DNA from: JAGXLP01 sp964649445
Lineage (GTDB): Bacteria; Bipolaricaulota; Bipolaricaulia; M55B111
Direction: 5' to 3'
DNA: 62,965 bases
Assembly (NCBI GenBank): GCA_964649445.1
Contig: CAZYPS010000004.1
Location: 1-62,965 of the forward strand
Part shown: in pieces, positions 44,499 to 53,008 of the stretch
Numbering within the stretch: position 1 is the first letter of the stretch
Layout: every line of letters begins with the position of its first letter
Notes under the pieces: generated by a model
Databases searched by the model: none
Told to the model about the DNA's origin: nothing
The model's input: the letters and a program-made list of their open reading frames with translations, nothing else
Program-made: the position numbers and the translations under genes

Positions 44499-45152
44499 AT
44501 GTCAGATAAGTGCGTATACGCCGGAAAGCGCAAAGGAGATAGGGAATGTCCGGCCCTGGGAGGCATGATCTGCAGCAGGTGCTGCGGTGAAAATCGGGGC
44601 ATCAATATCAGTTGTCCACCCGATTGCCGTTATTTCAAAAAACACGAAGAGTTTCAGCAGTCCAAACACGCGGAAACTTACCGGAAAACCTGGGCGGAAA
44701 AGAACCAGGACATTCTTGAAGAGGAAAACCGCCAGCTGATTGAGGCAATCGGCGTGCTGGAAACGCTAATTTACTATCGCTACAGAGACGATACCAGGCT
44801 TACGGACAAAAAGGTAATAGAGGGATTAAAAGGTCTCGAAAATAAATTCAAGACGATCGAACTGCCTGGAAGCCATACTGAATTCACGGACTTTGCCCAC
44901 GAAGAACTCAAACCTTTACTCGAAAAAGGGAGGTTTTCTCGCGAAATCCTTAAAAAAGCCGCTTCAAGGCTGATTGCGGTCGCGGAGGAGTATTCGGACG
45001 ATTCCAGGAAACTGGTTCAGGGTGTTGTGGGAAGAATCAAGGAAGATTACAACATTCCGACAGAAGATCAAGAAGGTATGACGGAAGGGATAGAATCTCT
45101 AATTACTACTCCTGGACAGTTAAACCAGCGCCAGTCCGGGCCGAACCGCTAA
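44499..45152 (+). CDS. Cys-rich N-terminal domain protein of unknown function
   Basis: 217 residues. The first 50 hold eight Cys in the pattern C...C...CSRCC...CPPDC (KCVYAGKRKGDRECPALGG, then MICSRCCGENRG, then CPPDCRYF), which looks like a metal-binding knuckle seen in unnamed bacterial proteins. The rest is helical and charged with no motif I recognise. It lies four bases after dxr and is convergent with murJ, so it is probably co-expressed with ftsH and dxr. Role unknown. Confidence 0.7.
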   Translation: MSDKCVYAGKRKGDRECPALGGMICSRCCGENRGINISCPPDCRYFKKHEEFQQSKHAETYRKTWAEKNQDILEEENRQLIEAIGVLETLIYYRYRDDTRLTDKKVIEGLKGLENKFKTIELPGSHTEFTDFAHEELKPLLEKGRFSREILKKAASRLIAVAEEYSDDSRKLVQGVVGRIKEDYNIPTEDQEGMTEGIESLITTPGQLNQRQSGPNR

Positions 45153-45178
45153 TTGGTTAAGGTTAGTTGCCTTCAAAT

Positions 45179-46699
45179 TTAATCCCCTAGCTGAACTACT
45201 TCTTCAATAAAGGTATCTTTGAGACCAAATATTAACCCTGCACCAATATAACTTATTACCCCAGCAATCACACCTACGGCCACGACCGAGAAGTCGCCCG
45301 AAAGCGGAACGTAGCCTCGGACCCCTGAAACGACCAACCCCATAACACCAGCGGAAAAAACTACTTTAACCAGAAACAAGTTTTTCGGCAAAAAGCCTTG
45401 TAGGCCCGTCTTGATTCTGAAGACAATTAATAAAAGTATACCATTCACAAGCCCACTGACACCTGTAGCCAGAGCCAGTCCCCCTACTTGCATCGGCCCA
45501 ATTAACAGGAGGTCCAGCGCGACGTTAACCGCGACTGCAATTGTGCTAATTATTACCGGAGTAATGGTATCCTTCATGGAATAAAATGCCCGAGAAAATA
45601 GGGTAACAAAGCTATAGCCAACCAACCCAACCAGGTAGAGATCAAGCACGTGAGTCGTCCTAACCGTGTCAGACGGGAGAAAGCTCCTGTGCTCAAACAG
45701 TAGTTTTATTATCGGCTTTCCCAGAATAAAAAGTCCAAGCGTCGCAGGGATGACTATCATCAAAGAAATTTTTACTCCCCTGTTCAATATCTTGGCATAA
45801 TCGGATTCCTTACCCGTCGCCCACCTCTCAGATAGTCGCGGAAGTATCGCGGTTGATATAGCAATCGCAAACAACCCGAGAGGAAGCTGGTACAGTCTCG
45901 TCGCATACTGGAGCGAGGAAACGGACCCGGCAACCAGATGGGAAGCGAGTTTGTTGTCGACCATTACGTTGACCTGCATTGCAATTAACCCAAGTACCAC
46001 CGGAGCCATCATTTTCAAGGCCCGCTTGAGTCCGGGATGCAGGGGAAAAAGTTCGGGCGACCAGGAGAAGCCGCTTCGTTTGAGATAAGGAATCTGAAAA
46101 GCAAGCTGGCCGAATCCTCCCACAAGCACGCCGGTAGCCAGTCCGAATATTGGACGAGAAAAGAAGCTTCCAAGAAACAAGGCACCAGCTATAACTCCGA
46201 TATTGAAGAATACCGGGGCGAATGCCGGAGCAAAAAAGGTTTTTTTCGATTTAAGTATGCCCATTATGAGCGCCGCCATACCAATTATACCTATGAACGG
46301 AAATATTACCCTAGTGAGTTCTATCGTCAATTCCTGCTGAGATGGCGAAAAACCGGAAGCGAGAAACGGAATAAAATACGGAGCTAGAAAAATCCCCGCA
46401 AGCACTACCAGCGGAAATGTCAATAATGACAGGTTTATCGCGTTTGCAGCTAGTTTGCTGGCTTCCCCAGGATCGTTTTTCAGATAGTCGGTGTAAACCG
46501 GAATAAATGAAAGGGCAAGCGCTCCCTCGGCCAGCAGCCGTCTTAAAAAATGGGGTACGTAGAAAGCAATCAGATAAGCGTCGTAGGCCGCTCCGGCGCC
46601 AAACTTGTCAGCAATCACGATATCCCGAAACAAACCAAATACTCTAGAAACCGCGGTGGCTGCTGCGATAATTACTATATCCCTGGCAAACCGCTTCAT
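45179..46699 (-). CDS. murJ: Lipid II flippase MurJ (MviN family)
   Basis: 506 residues with about 14 hydrophobic helices and the N-terminal AAATAVSRVFGLFRDIVIAD, ARLLAEGAL-type signature RRLLAEGALALSFIPVY. Moves the peptidoglycan precursor across the inner membrane. It follows the phosphodiester-glycosidase gene by two bases, suggesting a shared transcript. Confidence 0.95.
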   Translation of the reverse strand: MKRFARDIVIIAAATAVSRVFGLFRDIVIADKFGAGAAYDAYLIAFYVPHFLRRLLAEGALALSFIPVYTDYLKNDPGEASKLAANAINLSLLTFPLVVLAGIFLAPYFIPFLASGFSPSQQELTIELTRVIFPFIGIIGMAALIMGILKSKKTFFAPAFAPVFFNIGVIAGALFLGSFFSRPIFGLATGVLVGGFGQLAFQIPYLKRSGFSWSPELFPLHPGLKRALKMMAPVVLGLIAMQVNVMVDNKLASHLVAGSVSSLQYATRLYQLPLGLFAIAISTAILPRLSERWATGKESDYAKILNRGVKISLMIVIPATLGLFILGKPIIKLLFEHRSFLPSDTVRTTHVLDLYLVGLVGYSFVTLFSRAFYSMKDTITPVIISTIAVAVNVALDLLLIGPMQVGGLALATGVSGLVNGILLLIVFRIKTGLQGFLPKNLFLVKVVFSAGVMGLVVSGVRGYVPLSGDFSVVAVGVIAGVISYIGAGLIFGLKDTFIEEVVQLGD

Positions 46700-46701
46700 G
46701 G

Positions 46702-48414
46702 TTACCGGGGCACTAAAGCCAATCCAACCGGTATCCGCCTCGATCCTCCCACGGTCTCAATTCGTACCCCGTCCCGATAAATCATGCCAGCGGAAGAACC
46801 GCCGTCGAAGGCAATTGCGTTCTCTATATCAAGCCCGGATTTATTCAGCAATCCGGGTAGTGCTTCGAGACCAACCCCCGCACCGGAAACAACTATAAAG
46901 AACATATCCCCGTCACCCGTGGTCGCCAGGACGGACCTTCTTGCCTTTGATTGGACCAGTCCTCCGTTATAGGAAAAATTCTCCTCTGCGAGATTCAGGA
47001 CGTTTCTCCCGTTCTTTATCAGGAGTGGTCCGGCACTTACCGCCCCTCTTAACATAGGAACGAACGGCTCCATGGTCCAGTCAAACTCGGCTTTATCGCC
47101 TTCACTCAGTCTCTCCAGTTCCGCTTTTTGGTTGCCAGTAGCGACAACTATGGTCCGATCATCTTTGAGAGAGATGGGTAAAATAGAAGACTTAGAAAAA
47201 ACTTTGCCGTCATTGATCTCCAGATACACGGATGATCTTCCGGGGTCTATCTTCTTCCCGTACTCAGGAGTATAAACTACCAGGTCGTCGTCCCCCGCAG
47301 GTCTGTTCAGACCCTGGACAGTTACCTCCTCACCGGCGGTTCGAATAAATAGATCGAGGTCGGGTCTGAAAAACCTTAATTGACCGAAATAATCTATCCC
47401 GATTGCGGCCCGTTTACCCCAATCCCTAGAAAGTAATGTTCCATCCTTAATAATCAGTCCTATTGGAGTATAAGAACCCGGATCAAAAAAGTTCGCATTT
47501 AAGCCAGCCACGCCGAAGTTCTCCTGGACCAGCTGTGACAGCTTACTTCCCCTCCCTATCTGCCCTCCTGCAAGAACCGGAACAAGTCGGTACTCCTCCA
47601 TCCAGTCCGATATTTCGAGGTAGTGAACGGTCTGACTACCCCCATCAGCCCAGAGCTGCATCTGGTTGTAGGAAAAGTTCTGCTGCGCTGTAAGTTTATC
47701 GCCAGCAGGTGTGAAAGTGCCTCCACTCTCTTGCCCGTGTAATTCAAGCTTGAAATGGAACCCTGACTCCCCTCGGTGGGTTTTGACCGTAGTTGTTACG
47801 CCTTCCTTTAAGTTTAAACTTAAAACGATCTGATTATCCTCTCCGGACAAAACGGAGGCGGCATTAAGGTAAGAACTGACCTTTTGTAAGTTTATCGTGC
47901 CGGGGGATGATGATTTAGTGGCATTAAAGAACCTCAAATCGAGATCATTACCACTTTTGGAACGAGAAAAACTAGAGTATTTATCAAAATTAAGGGAAAG
48001 TTCGGCAGTCCTGGTCGAGACGGAGAGAAGCTTCGCGGGTTCAATCCTAACAACCGCTCTATCTCCGCGATAATTCACCTGGCCCCCAAAATGTTCCACC
48101 AGCAGGTCCAGATCTATGAAGTGCTCCCCCCCATTGACGGAAAGGTTTCTTTTATCTACGTAAGTTGAATTCGTTTTGCCCCATTCCAGGACGAAACCAC
48201 CGTCCCTGCCAGGATCCGTCCTGGCACCAAACAGCTTCGCTGCCTGCTTCAGTGGAACCTGGGTGCCGTCAGAAGAGCCAATTACTTCGAGATCGTCGAG
48301 CCGTTCACCATTCAAAAATACTTCAGTTGGAGCTCCACCAGAGAACAGAATGACAGAAACTGCGGTCAAAGCAAATGCAGCCAGTACCAGCGCCCTTGTA
48401 ATTCCTGAATCCAT
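46702..48414 (-). CDS. Exported phosphodiester glycosidase-domain protein with copper amine oxidase-like N-domain
   Basis: 570 residues. N-terminal membrane anchor or signal (about 6-26), a copper amine oxidase-like repeat domain (about 30-105, with VEHFGGQVNYRGDRAVVRIE) that often serves as a cell-wall anchor, a beta-rich middle, then a NAGPA-type phosphodiester glycosidase domain (about 290-570) with GLNANFFDPG, SKARRSVLATTGDGD and AFDGGSSAGM. Substrate unknown, probably envelope glycans. Directly upstream of murJ. Confidence 0.85.
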   Translation of the reverse strand: MDSGITRALVLAAFALTAVSVILFSGGAPTEVFLNGERLDDLEVIGSSDGTQVPLKQAAKLFGARTDPGRDGGFVLEWGKTNSTYVDKRNLSVNGGEHFIDLDLLVEHFGGQVNYRGDRAVVRIEPAKLLSVSTRTAELSLNFDKYSSFSRSKSGNDLDLRFFNATKSSSPGTINLQKVSSYLNAASVLSGEDNQIVLSLNLKEGVTTTVKTHRGESGFHFKLELHGQESGGTFTPAGDKLTAQQNFSYNQMQLWADGGSQTVHYLEISDWMEEYRLVPVLAGGQIGRGSKLSQLVQENFGVAGLNANFFDPGSYTPIGLIIKDGTLLSRDWGKRAAIGIDYFGQLRFFRPDLDLFIRTAGEEVTVQGLNRPAGDDDLVVYTPEYGKKIDPGRSSVYLEINDGKVFSKSSILPISLKDDRTIVVATGNQKAELERLSEGDKAEFDWTMEPFVPMLRGAVSAGPLLIKNGRNVLNLAEENFSYNGGLVQSKARRSVLATTGDGDMFFIVVSGAGVGLEALPGLLNKSGLDIENAIAFDGGSSAGMIYRDGVRIETVGGSRRIPVGLALVPR

Positions 48415-48418
48415 TTAG

Positions 48419-48547
48419 TGGCTACCTGAACTTGCCGAGGAAGTTTCCCAGCTTCTAAGGGAGGAACACCCGTCTGTTGCTCCAGAGCACTTGTTCCAGC
48501 TCTCGAGCGAAGCCCTGATCAAGGCCAAAATTGCCTTTCCAAAATAA
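48419..48547 (+). pseudogene. Possible remnant of an unidentified protein gene
   Basis: An open stretch of 42 codons preceded by a stop and lacking any start codon. It encodes a convincing amphipathic helical tail (WLPELAEEVSQLLREEHP, then LSSEALIKAKIAFPK). Its composition resembles the neighbours better than the antisense frame does. It is followed by a TGGGTTC...GAACCCA inverted repeat (48555-48596). The rest of this 311-base gap (48415-48725) holds nothing recognisable. Confidence 0.3.
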
Positions 48548-48725
48548 ATAGAATTGGGTTCCGGGAAAATTAACGCCGACTTTCTACTTGAACCCAGAGT
48601 GCAGGGGGCTACATGACTCAATAACATGTTTTCAACCTCGCGGGAATAATTATGTAGACTCCGCTCTTTGTTCGACAATCTGGCCACGGAAATGACTAAC
48701 AATTATGTTCCTGGCAACCGAAAAC

Positions 48726-49211
48726 CTATTCCTCTTGTTCTTCTTCCTCTTCTTCTTCAGTTGTTTCTTCCTCTTCTACGTTAATTTTTATGTTAGCATG
48801 GATCTCTTCGTAGAGTCTTATTTCAACTCCGAACTGGCCCAGTTCTTCTATTGGCGAATCCAGCCTTACTGCTTCGGGCGCCAGGTCAATACCCGTTTCG
48901 TCTTTTATAGAATCAATTATATCCTTCTTTCTTACCGAACCGTATAGATGATGCTCTTCCTGGGCTTTGCGATAGAATACAAGCTCCAATCCATTGAGCT
49001 CGTCGGCTCGTTCTTCGGCACGTTCCCGTCTTTCTTCTTTTCTTTGACTTATTTCCTTCCTGACCTTCTCGTAACGTCTCTCATTTCCAACCGTCGGCTC
49101 GACTGCCAGTCCTTTCGGGAGTAAGTAGTTCCTTCCATAACCGTCCGAAACTTCTACTTTTTCCCCAACTTCACCAAGATCTTCTACCTCTTCGGTTAGA
49201 ATTAATTCCAC
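48726..49211 (-). CDS. rplI: 50S ribosomal protein L9 with acidic tail
   Basis: The GTG at 49211 follows AGGGGTGG by six bases and gives the family N-terminus (MELILTEEVEDLGEVG, then YGRNYLLPKGLAVEPT); a GTG at 49220 is also in frame. 161 residues. After the normal C-terminal domain comes an added run of about 18 residues, almost all Glu. rpsF, ssb and rpsR, the usual neighbours, are absent. Confidence 0.96.
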   Translation of the reverse strand: MELILTEEVEDLGEVGEKVEVSDGYGRNYLLPKGLAVEPTVGNERRYEKVRKEISQRKEERRERAEERADELNGLELVFYRKAQEEHHLYGSVRKKDIIDSIKDETGIDLAPEAVRLDSPIEELGQFGVEIRLYEEIHANIKINVEEEETTEEEEEEEQEE

Positions 49212-49231
49212 TTGTTCCACCCCTAAAAGTT

Positions 49232-49260
49232 ATCTTAATTGTAAAAATTTCATTCATCAA
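49232..49260 (-). promoter_or_regulatory. Candidate promoter for rplI
   Basis: Minus strand TTGATG (49255-49260), 17-base spacer, TAAGAT (49232-49237), about 20 bases before the start codon. An AGTTCAG/CTGAACT stem (49265-49302) lies just upstream. Confidence 0.35.
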
Positions 49261-49444
49261 AACTAGTTCAGGTTCCCGTCAGTTCGTTCGTCCTGCTGAA
49301 CTTCAAAAAGCTTTGTAATTCTACGACTCAACCCCATCGCGTTCAAGATTGAAGGAAGAGCCGACTTTTCCACGGAGAGGTTCCAAAGACAATCCCACAG
49401 GGAGAAAAAATAGCTGGTTTGTCCCGGACCTGTTCGCGCATTAA

Positions 49445-50344
49445 CTAATTAAATTTCCTTTTTTTAAGATCCCTGGCTTTCTCCTTTGAAATCCTATTTA
49501 TCAGAGGGTACTCACTGCCCACAGGCCTGTCCAGGACCTTGTCAAGCAAGCTCCGAGCCATCTCCTTATCCCCTTTTTTCAAAGCATAATACTTGGCGTA
49601 GGAAAAGTAATTTTCCAGGCAGGTCGGTGCAAGCTCGATCGCTCTTTCGAAGTGCTCTTTTGTCTTTTCCCAGCTAAGATCGTACTTATTCACCTGTAAT
49701 AAGCTAAACGGGAGTTTGCTGAGCAACTCCCCGGCAATTGATCCTAAAGCTCTGTGGCCTCCTCCTCCCAGGTAGGCTTCGTCAAGCTCAACCACTTGGC
49801 GATTCAAAGCTACGAGGACGGGAAGATCACCGAGAGAATCCAGAACTCCTTTGGACTCGGCAAGCCGCCCGAGGTTTGCTCCCGGCCAAAAAAACGCCTC
49901 TACATCGTCTATCGATTCTGGAAGATTCTTCAGTGCCTTACGGCCCACCTCTTCATAAAGTTCAGCAAATTCCTCGTTAGACTTTAGACCCTTCAACCCG
50001 TATTCGTACCCCTTCCGGTAGGCGGATTTCGTTTCCTTGGGAGAGCTGAGGTAGGCTTCCGCCAGAGTGAAATAACCAAGCGATAGCCTTGTTAAAGCGT
50101 GCTGATTGTCCGGATCGACTCCGAGGACTCTCTTGTACAGTGCAATCGCGTCTCTCAACCGTTCTTCCGTTCTGGTTTCAGTCCTTGCTTCCCGGGCAAT
50201 CCGGTCAGCTTCTTTAACCAGTTCCTGAAGACCGGTATTTTCCGGAACATCTTCGTTCTCCGAGGAAAATCCTGCCCCCGACGACAAGAGGGCTAATAAA
50301 ACAAAAGCCGATAAGCAAGTTAGTAAAATCTTCTTGTTATTCAT
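49445..50344 (-). CDS. Exported TPR-repeat protein
   Basis: 299 residues with a clear signal peptide (about 1-28, KKILLTCLSAFVLLALLSS) lacking a lipobox Cys. TPR units are visible near 60-100 (ALTRLSLGYFTLAEAYL) and 225-265 (AKEHFERAIELAPTCLENYFSYAKYYALKKGD-like, read in two helices). Probably a periplasmic scaffold. Similar proteins with a TRAP-transporter-associated TPR fold exist, but no transporter genes are nearby. Confidence 0.75.
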   Translation of the reverse strand: MNNKKILLTCLSAFVLLALLSSGAGFSSENEDVPENTGLQELVKEADRIAREARTETRTEERLRDAIALYKRVLGVDPDNQHALTRLSLGYFTLAEAYLSSPKETKSAYRKGYEYGLKGLKSNEEFAELYEEVGRKALKNLPESIDDVEAFFWPGANLGRLAESKGVLDSLGDLPVLVALNRQVVELDEAYLGGGGHRALGSIAGELLSKLPFSLLQVNKYDLSWEKTKEHFERAIELAPTCLENYFSYAKYYALKKGDKEMARSLLDKVLDRPVGSEYPLINRISKEKARDLKKRKFN

Positions 50345-50392
50345 AATTCGTTAATCCGGGCTCGGATTCGTTAATTATATAGCGCTCCCCCC

Positions 50393-50410
50393 CCAGGAGT
50401 CAATTTCCCC
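50393..50410. repeat. 18-base repeat, copy 1
   Basis: CCAGGAGTCAATTTCCCC, identical to 62904-62921. Here it is followed by a GC-rich stretch (CCCCG...CGGGG, 50407-50426) and not by the long hairpin arm seen in the other copy. It lies in a 376-base gene-free gap (50345-50720) that also holds the gene fragment at 50495. Confidence 0.75.
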
Positions 50411-50494
50411 GCCCTTCCGGACGGGGCTTATAACAAAACTATTTCAACCAAAAAGCTACCTTCTTCGAAAACTCAAAACCCAACCCCCAGCAGT

Positions 50495-50656
50495 CAATTC
50501 GGAACTGGCTTTGTGGTTGTAGTGGACTCAAAGTCGCAGGGCGAATTGACCGCTGAGTACCTCAAGGAAAGAGCTGTTCAGCCGATTCATCCCCAGGGCT
50601 TGCCCTTGGGCATTCTCAGCAATTTCAGTAAACACGAGATGATTATAGAGTGGTAA
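50495..50656 (+). pseudogene. Gene fragment resembling the C-terminus of a GxxExxY-family protein
   Basis: An open stretch without start codon encodes FVVVVDSKS, then ELTAEYLKE, then GLPLGILSNF followed by a short charged tail and a stop. The YLK...GLxxGxLxNF ending resembles the GxxExxY family (NYLKATGLxxGLLINFG), but the spacing between YLK and GL is longer. It lies beside the 18-base repeat, consistent with debris of a mobile or repeated region. Confidence 0.35.
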
Positions 50657-50720
50657 AACGGGGGGCTAATTAAATATTCTCAGGTGGAGGATATCTCTGA
50701 TGCTCTCAGGTTCTGGGATG

Positions 50721-51407
50721 TTAACCGCCCAGATACCCCTTCTTTTTCAGACTTACTTCCCCATGCCGTCCCACTATCACGTGGTCTATCAGGGTAACAT
50801 CCAGATCCCTTAACGTAGACCGGACTCTCTCGGTTACGTTTATATCGGCCTCTGACGGCTCGGCTTTTCCTCCCGGGTGATTGTGAACGAGAATAACCCC
50901 ACCGCTATTGTGTTTCAGGCAGCTCTTTGCGATCTCCCTTGGCTGAATCTGGACCTCGTTAAGGGATCCGTAAAATATCGTTTCCTCGTGGATGAGCTCG
51001 TTGGCGTTGTTCAAGTGTAGTGTCCTCAGTTCTTCCCTTTCCAGGCTTTTCATTTCGGGATTTATGTGACCGAGGACATCCTCAAGGCCAAATATCTTTT
51101 CACCCGGGGCCAGTTCGTCCTGAGCGAGTCTTTTTCCCAGCTCAAATACGGCAATAATCTGTCCGGCCTTTACTTCTCCAATTCCTTCGTAGCTCTGAAG
51201 TTCCTGAAGAGTAGAATTCGAAAGTTTGTTAAAGTCCAGGTCTCGCAGAATTTCCCTGGTTATTTCCAGAACGTTTTTCCCTTCAACCCCCGACCTTATA
51301 ACCAAAGCCAGAAGTTCTGAATCACTCAAGTACTTGGGGCCGTTTTGTTCCAGTTTTTCTCTCGGCCTGTCATCTGGTGGTAACTCGTTGATTGTATACT
51401 CAGTCAT
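50721..51407 (-). CDS. radC: RadC-family JAB1/MPN-domain protein
   Basis: 228 residues. N-terminal helix-hairpin-helix region (about 25-85, LQSYEGIGEVKAGQIIAVFELG) followed by the metalloprotease-like domain with Glu in NELIHEETIF and HNHPGGKAEPSEAD. Despite the name, a role in recombination repair is not supported in other bacteria; activity is unknown. Confidence 0.95.
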   Translation of the reverse strand: MTEYTINELPPDDRPREKLEQNGPKYLSDSELLALVIRSGVEGKNVLEITREILRDLDFNKLSNSTLQELQSYEGIGEVKAGQIIAVFELGKRLAQDELAPGEKIFGLEDVLGHINPEMKSLEREELRTLHLNNANELIHEETIFYGSLNEVQIQPREIAKSCLKHNSGGVILVHNHPGGKAEPSEADINVTERVRSTLRDLDVTLIDHVIVGRHGEVSLKKKGYLGG

Positions 51408-51483
51408 GGAACATCTAATAGATCAAAAAGATATCGTATTCGCTATATCAAAAACCCAGAGTCGAAACTAAAATCACAAATAA

Positions 51484-51771
51484 TTAGAGGTTACGTTCTA
51501 CATCTTCGACCTTTCCTTTTATCCTCCCGGATTTTCCAGCGTGATCATCGACTTTAATATGAGTCTCGACTCGATCATAATTCTCTTTAAGCCGGTTATG
51601 ACACTTCTTAATAACCGTCATAACTTCATCCCAGTCACCCTCAATTATCGTGCCCATGGCTGTTAACTGGTGTTCGAGACTGCTCGATTCAATTATCTTC
51701 TTTACTTCGGCTATATCTTCACCCAGCCCACTTTCTTTTCCCATGGGATAAGTGACAAACTCGACGATCAT
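51484..51771 (-). CDS. MTH1187/YkoF-type thiamine-binding family protein
   Basis: 95 residues from the ATG at 51771 (GGGGGT upstream); an in-frame start 15 bases earlier is possible. IVEFVTYPMGKESGLGEDIAEV and HQLTAMGTIIEGDWDEVM match the small ferredoxin-like family (UPF0045, MTH1187) implicated in thiamine-related binding. It is the last gene of the yidC-khpB-mnmE-sigma row. Confidence 0.85.
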   Translation of the reverse strand: MIVEFVTYPMGKESGLGEDIAEVKKIIESSSLEHQLTAMGTIIEGDWDEVMTVIKKCHNRLKENYDRVETHIKVDDHAGKSGRIKGKVEDVERNL

Positions 51772-51842
51772 AATACCCCCAATCACTGGAGTTCAAAATT
51801 TAGACCAGCCAAATACCGTTTTTCGGTCTTGATTTCCCGTCT

Positions 51843-52115
51843 CTACTCTTCGTTTTCCTCCTCCCTTAATACCCTATCGGCATTTTCACTTATCCACTTA
51901 AGATCATTTAAGGCTAGGGAAAGCTTCTCGTCCACCTCAACCGGCTCCGGCATCTCTTCTGTACTTAGATCTTCGATACCATCTTCAACTGAATTTATCT
52001 TCCCAAGTGCCGAATCGGCTTCTCCTCGTTTGAAGAGTTCCAGGGACTCCTGAAGGTGTTCTATGAGCTGATTAACTTCCTCAACAAGTGCGAGGCTCTC
52101 AACTAAGTTATCCAT
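51843..52115 (-). CDS. Small acidic helical protein next to the sigma factor gene, unknown
   Basis: 90 residues, predicted as helix (1-50, VEEVNQLIEHLQESLELFKRG-like), a Glu/Pro linker and a second helix (65-88), with no Cys and no motif I know. It begins eight bases after the sigma factor stop, so the two are probably co-translated. A chaperone or anti-sigma type partner is possible; a resemblance to exonuclease VII small subunits is weak. Function unknown. Confidence 0.7.
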   Translation of the reverse strand: MDNLVESLALVEEVNQLIEHLQESLELFKRGEADSALGKINSVEDGIEDLSTEEMPEPVEVDEKLSLALNDLKWISENADRVLREEENEE

Positions 52116-52123
52116 AGTTCCAC

Positions 52124-52951
52124 CTACTCGCCTTCCTCGCCTTCTTTGTCGGAATCCGACTTTAACTGGGATTCCAGCTCGTCCAGAACCCGATACTTGA
52201 TCCGGGACACCTGGCGCTGGGAGGTCCCGATCTCCTCTCCTATTTCCTCCTGAGTCTGGTCCTCGTAAAATATTCCTTTTACGACCTGCTGCTGAACTTC
52301 GGTTAGTTTCTCTATAGCGTCAGCTATCCTTACTTTAAATTCTAGCGGAAGCTTTTCCTCGTGCTTGCTTTTAATTTTTTCGTAATCTATGTATTCCGGC
52401 CTTGGATCGGACTCCCTCCTTTCCCGATCGATAGAGACGTAGGTCATCGAATCTCTAGCTTTCAATACCTCTTTAATCCCGTCTTCTTCTATATTCAGTT
52501 CTTCGGAGAGCTGAGAAATGGTGGGATATTCTCCCGTTTCTTGATAGATCCTCTCCTGAGCTTTTTTAACTTTCTTATTTAGCCTTTTTATCCACTGAGG
52601 AATATGAACGGCGGGCTGATTATCCCTCACCTGATGCCTGATTTCTCCTTTGATGAGGTGAGTGGCGTAAGTGGAAAATTTAGTCCCCCGGTTCAAATCG
52701 AAATTCTCTACGGCATTCAATAAACCTATGTAACCAGCCTGTCGGAGATCTTCGAAATCCAAACCTGAATTAGTAAAATCCCCTGCAATGGACTTTACGA
52801 GGGGAATATTTTTCTCGATCAACCTATCTTTTAATTCATCAATCCGACTTTTTATGTCTTCTCCCGCACTTTCCTCGAACTCGCTTAACTTTTCCTTCAT
52901 CTCCTGGATTTCTTCGAGGATTTCTTCGTTGGTTCTCTCCGTATCTTTCAT
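52124..52951 (-). CDS. Alternative sigma-70 family factor (SigB/SigF/SigG-like, group 3)
   Basis: 275 residues. Region 2 contains NIPLVKSIAGDFTNSGLDFEDLRQAGYIGLLNAVENFD and GTKFSTYATHLIKGEIRH (read in two parts). Region 3 begins HIPQWIKRLNKKVKKA, and region 4 has LTEVQQQVVKGIFYEDQTQ and a GTSQRQVSRIK recognition helix. A 40-residue charged N-terminal extension precedes region 2 and no region 1.1 is seen. Stress and sporulation sigmas of this type are normally held by anti-sigma factors; no SpoIIAB-like gene is near. Directly downstream of mnmE. Confidence 0.9.
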   Translation of the reverse strand: MKDTERTNEEILEEIQEMKEKLSEFEESAGEDIKSRIDELKDRLIEKNIPLVKSIAGDFTNSGLDFEDLRQAGYIGLLNAVENFDLNRGTKFSTYATHLIKGEIRHQVRDNQPAVHIPQWIKRLNKKVKKAQERIYQETGEYPTISQLSEELNIEEDGIKEVLKARDSMTYVSIDRERRESDPRPEYIDYEKIKSKHEEKLPLEFKVRIADAIEKLTEVQQQVVKGIFYEDQTQEEIGEEIGTSQRQVSRIKYRVLDELESQLKSDSDKEGEEGE

Positions 52952-53008
52952 AAGGTTTTCCGCTCCTCCGGTACTTTCTGTTGCGAAGCTTTCGTCGTTT
53001 TAAAGAGA

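Noticed and set aside
48415..48702. 95-codon open frame on the minus strand directly upstream of the phosphodiester-glycosidase gene
   Set aside because: Ser-rich composition unlike the acidic neighbours, no SD, no recognisable motif; the opposite strand gives a more protein-like reading.
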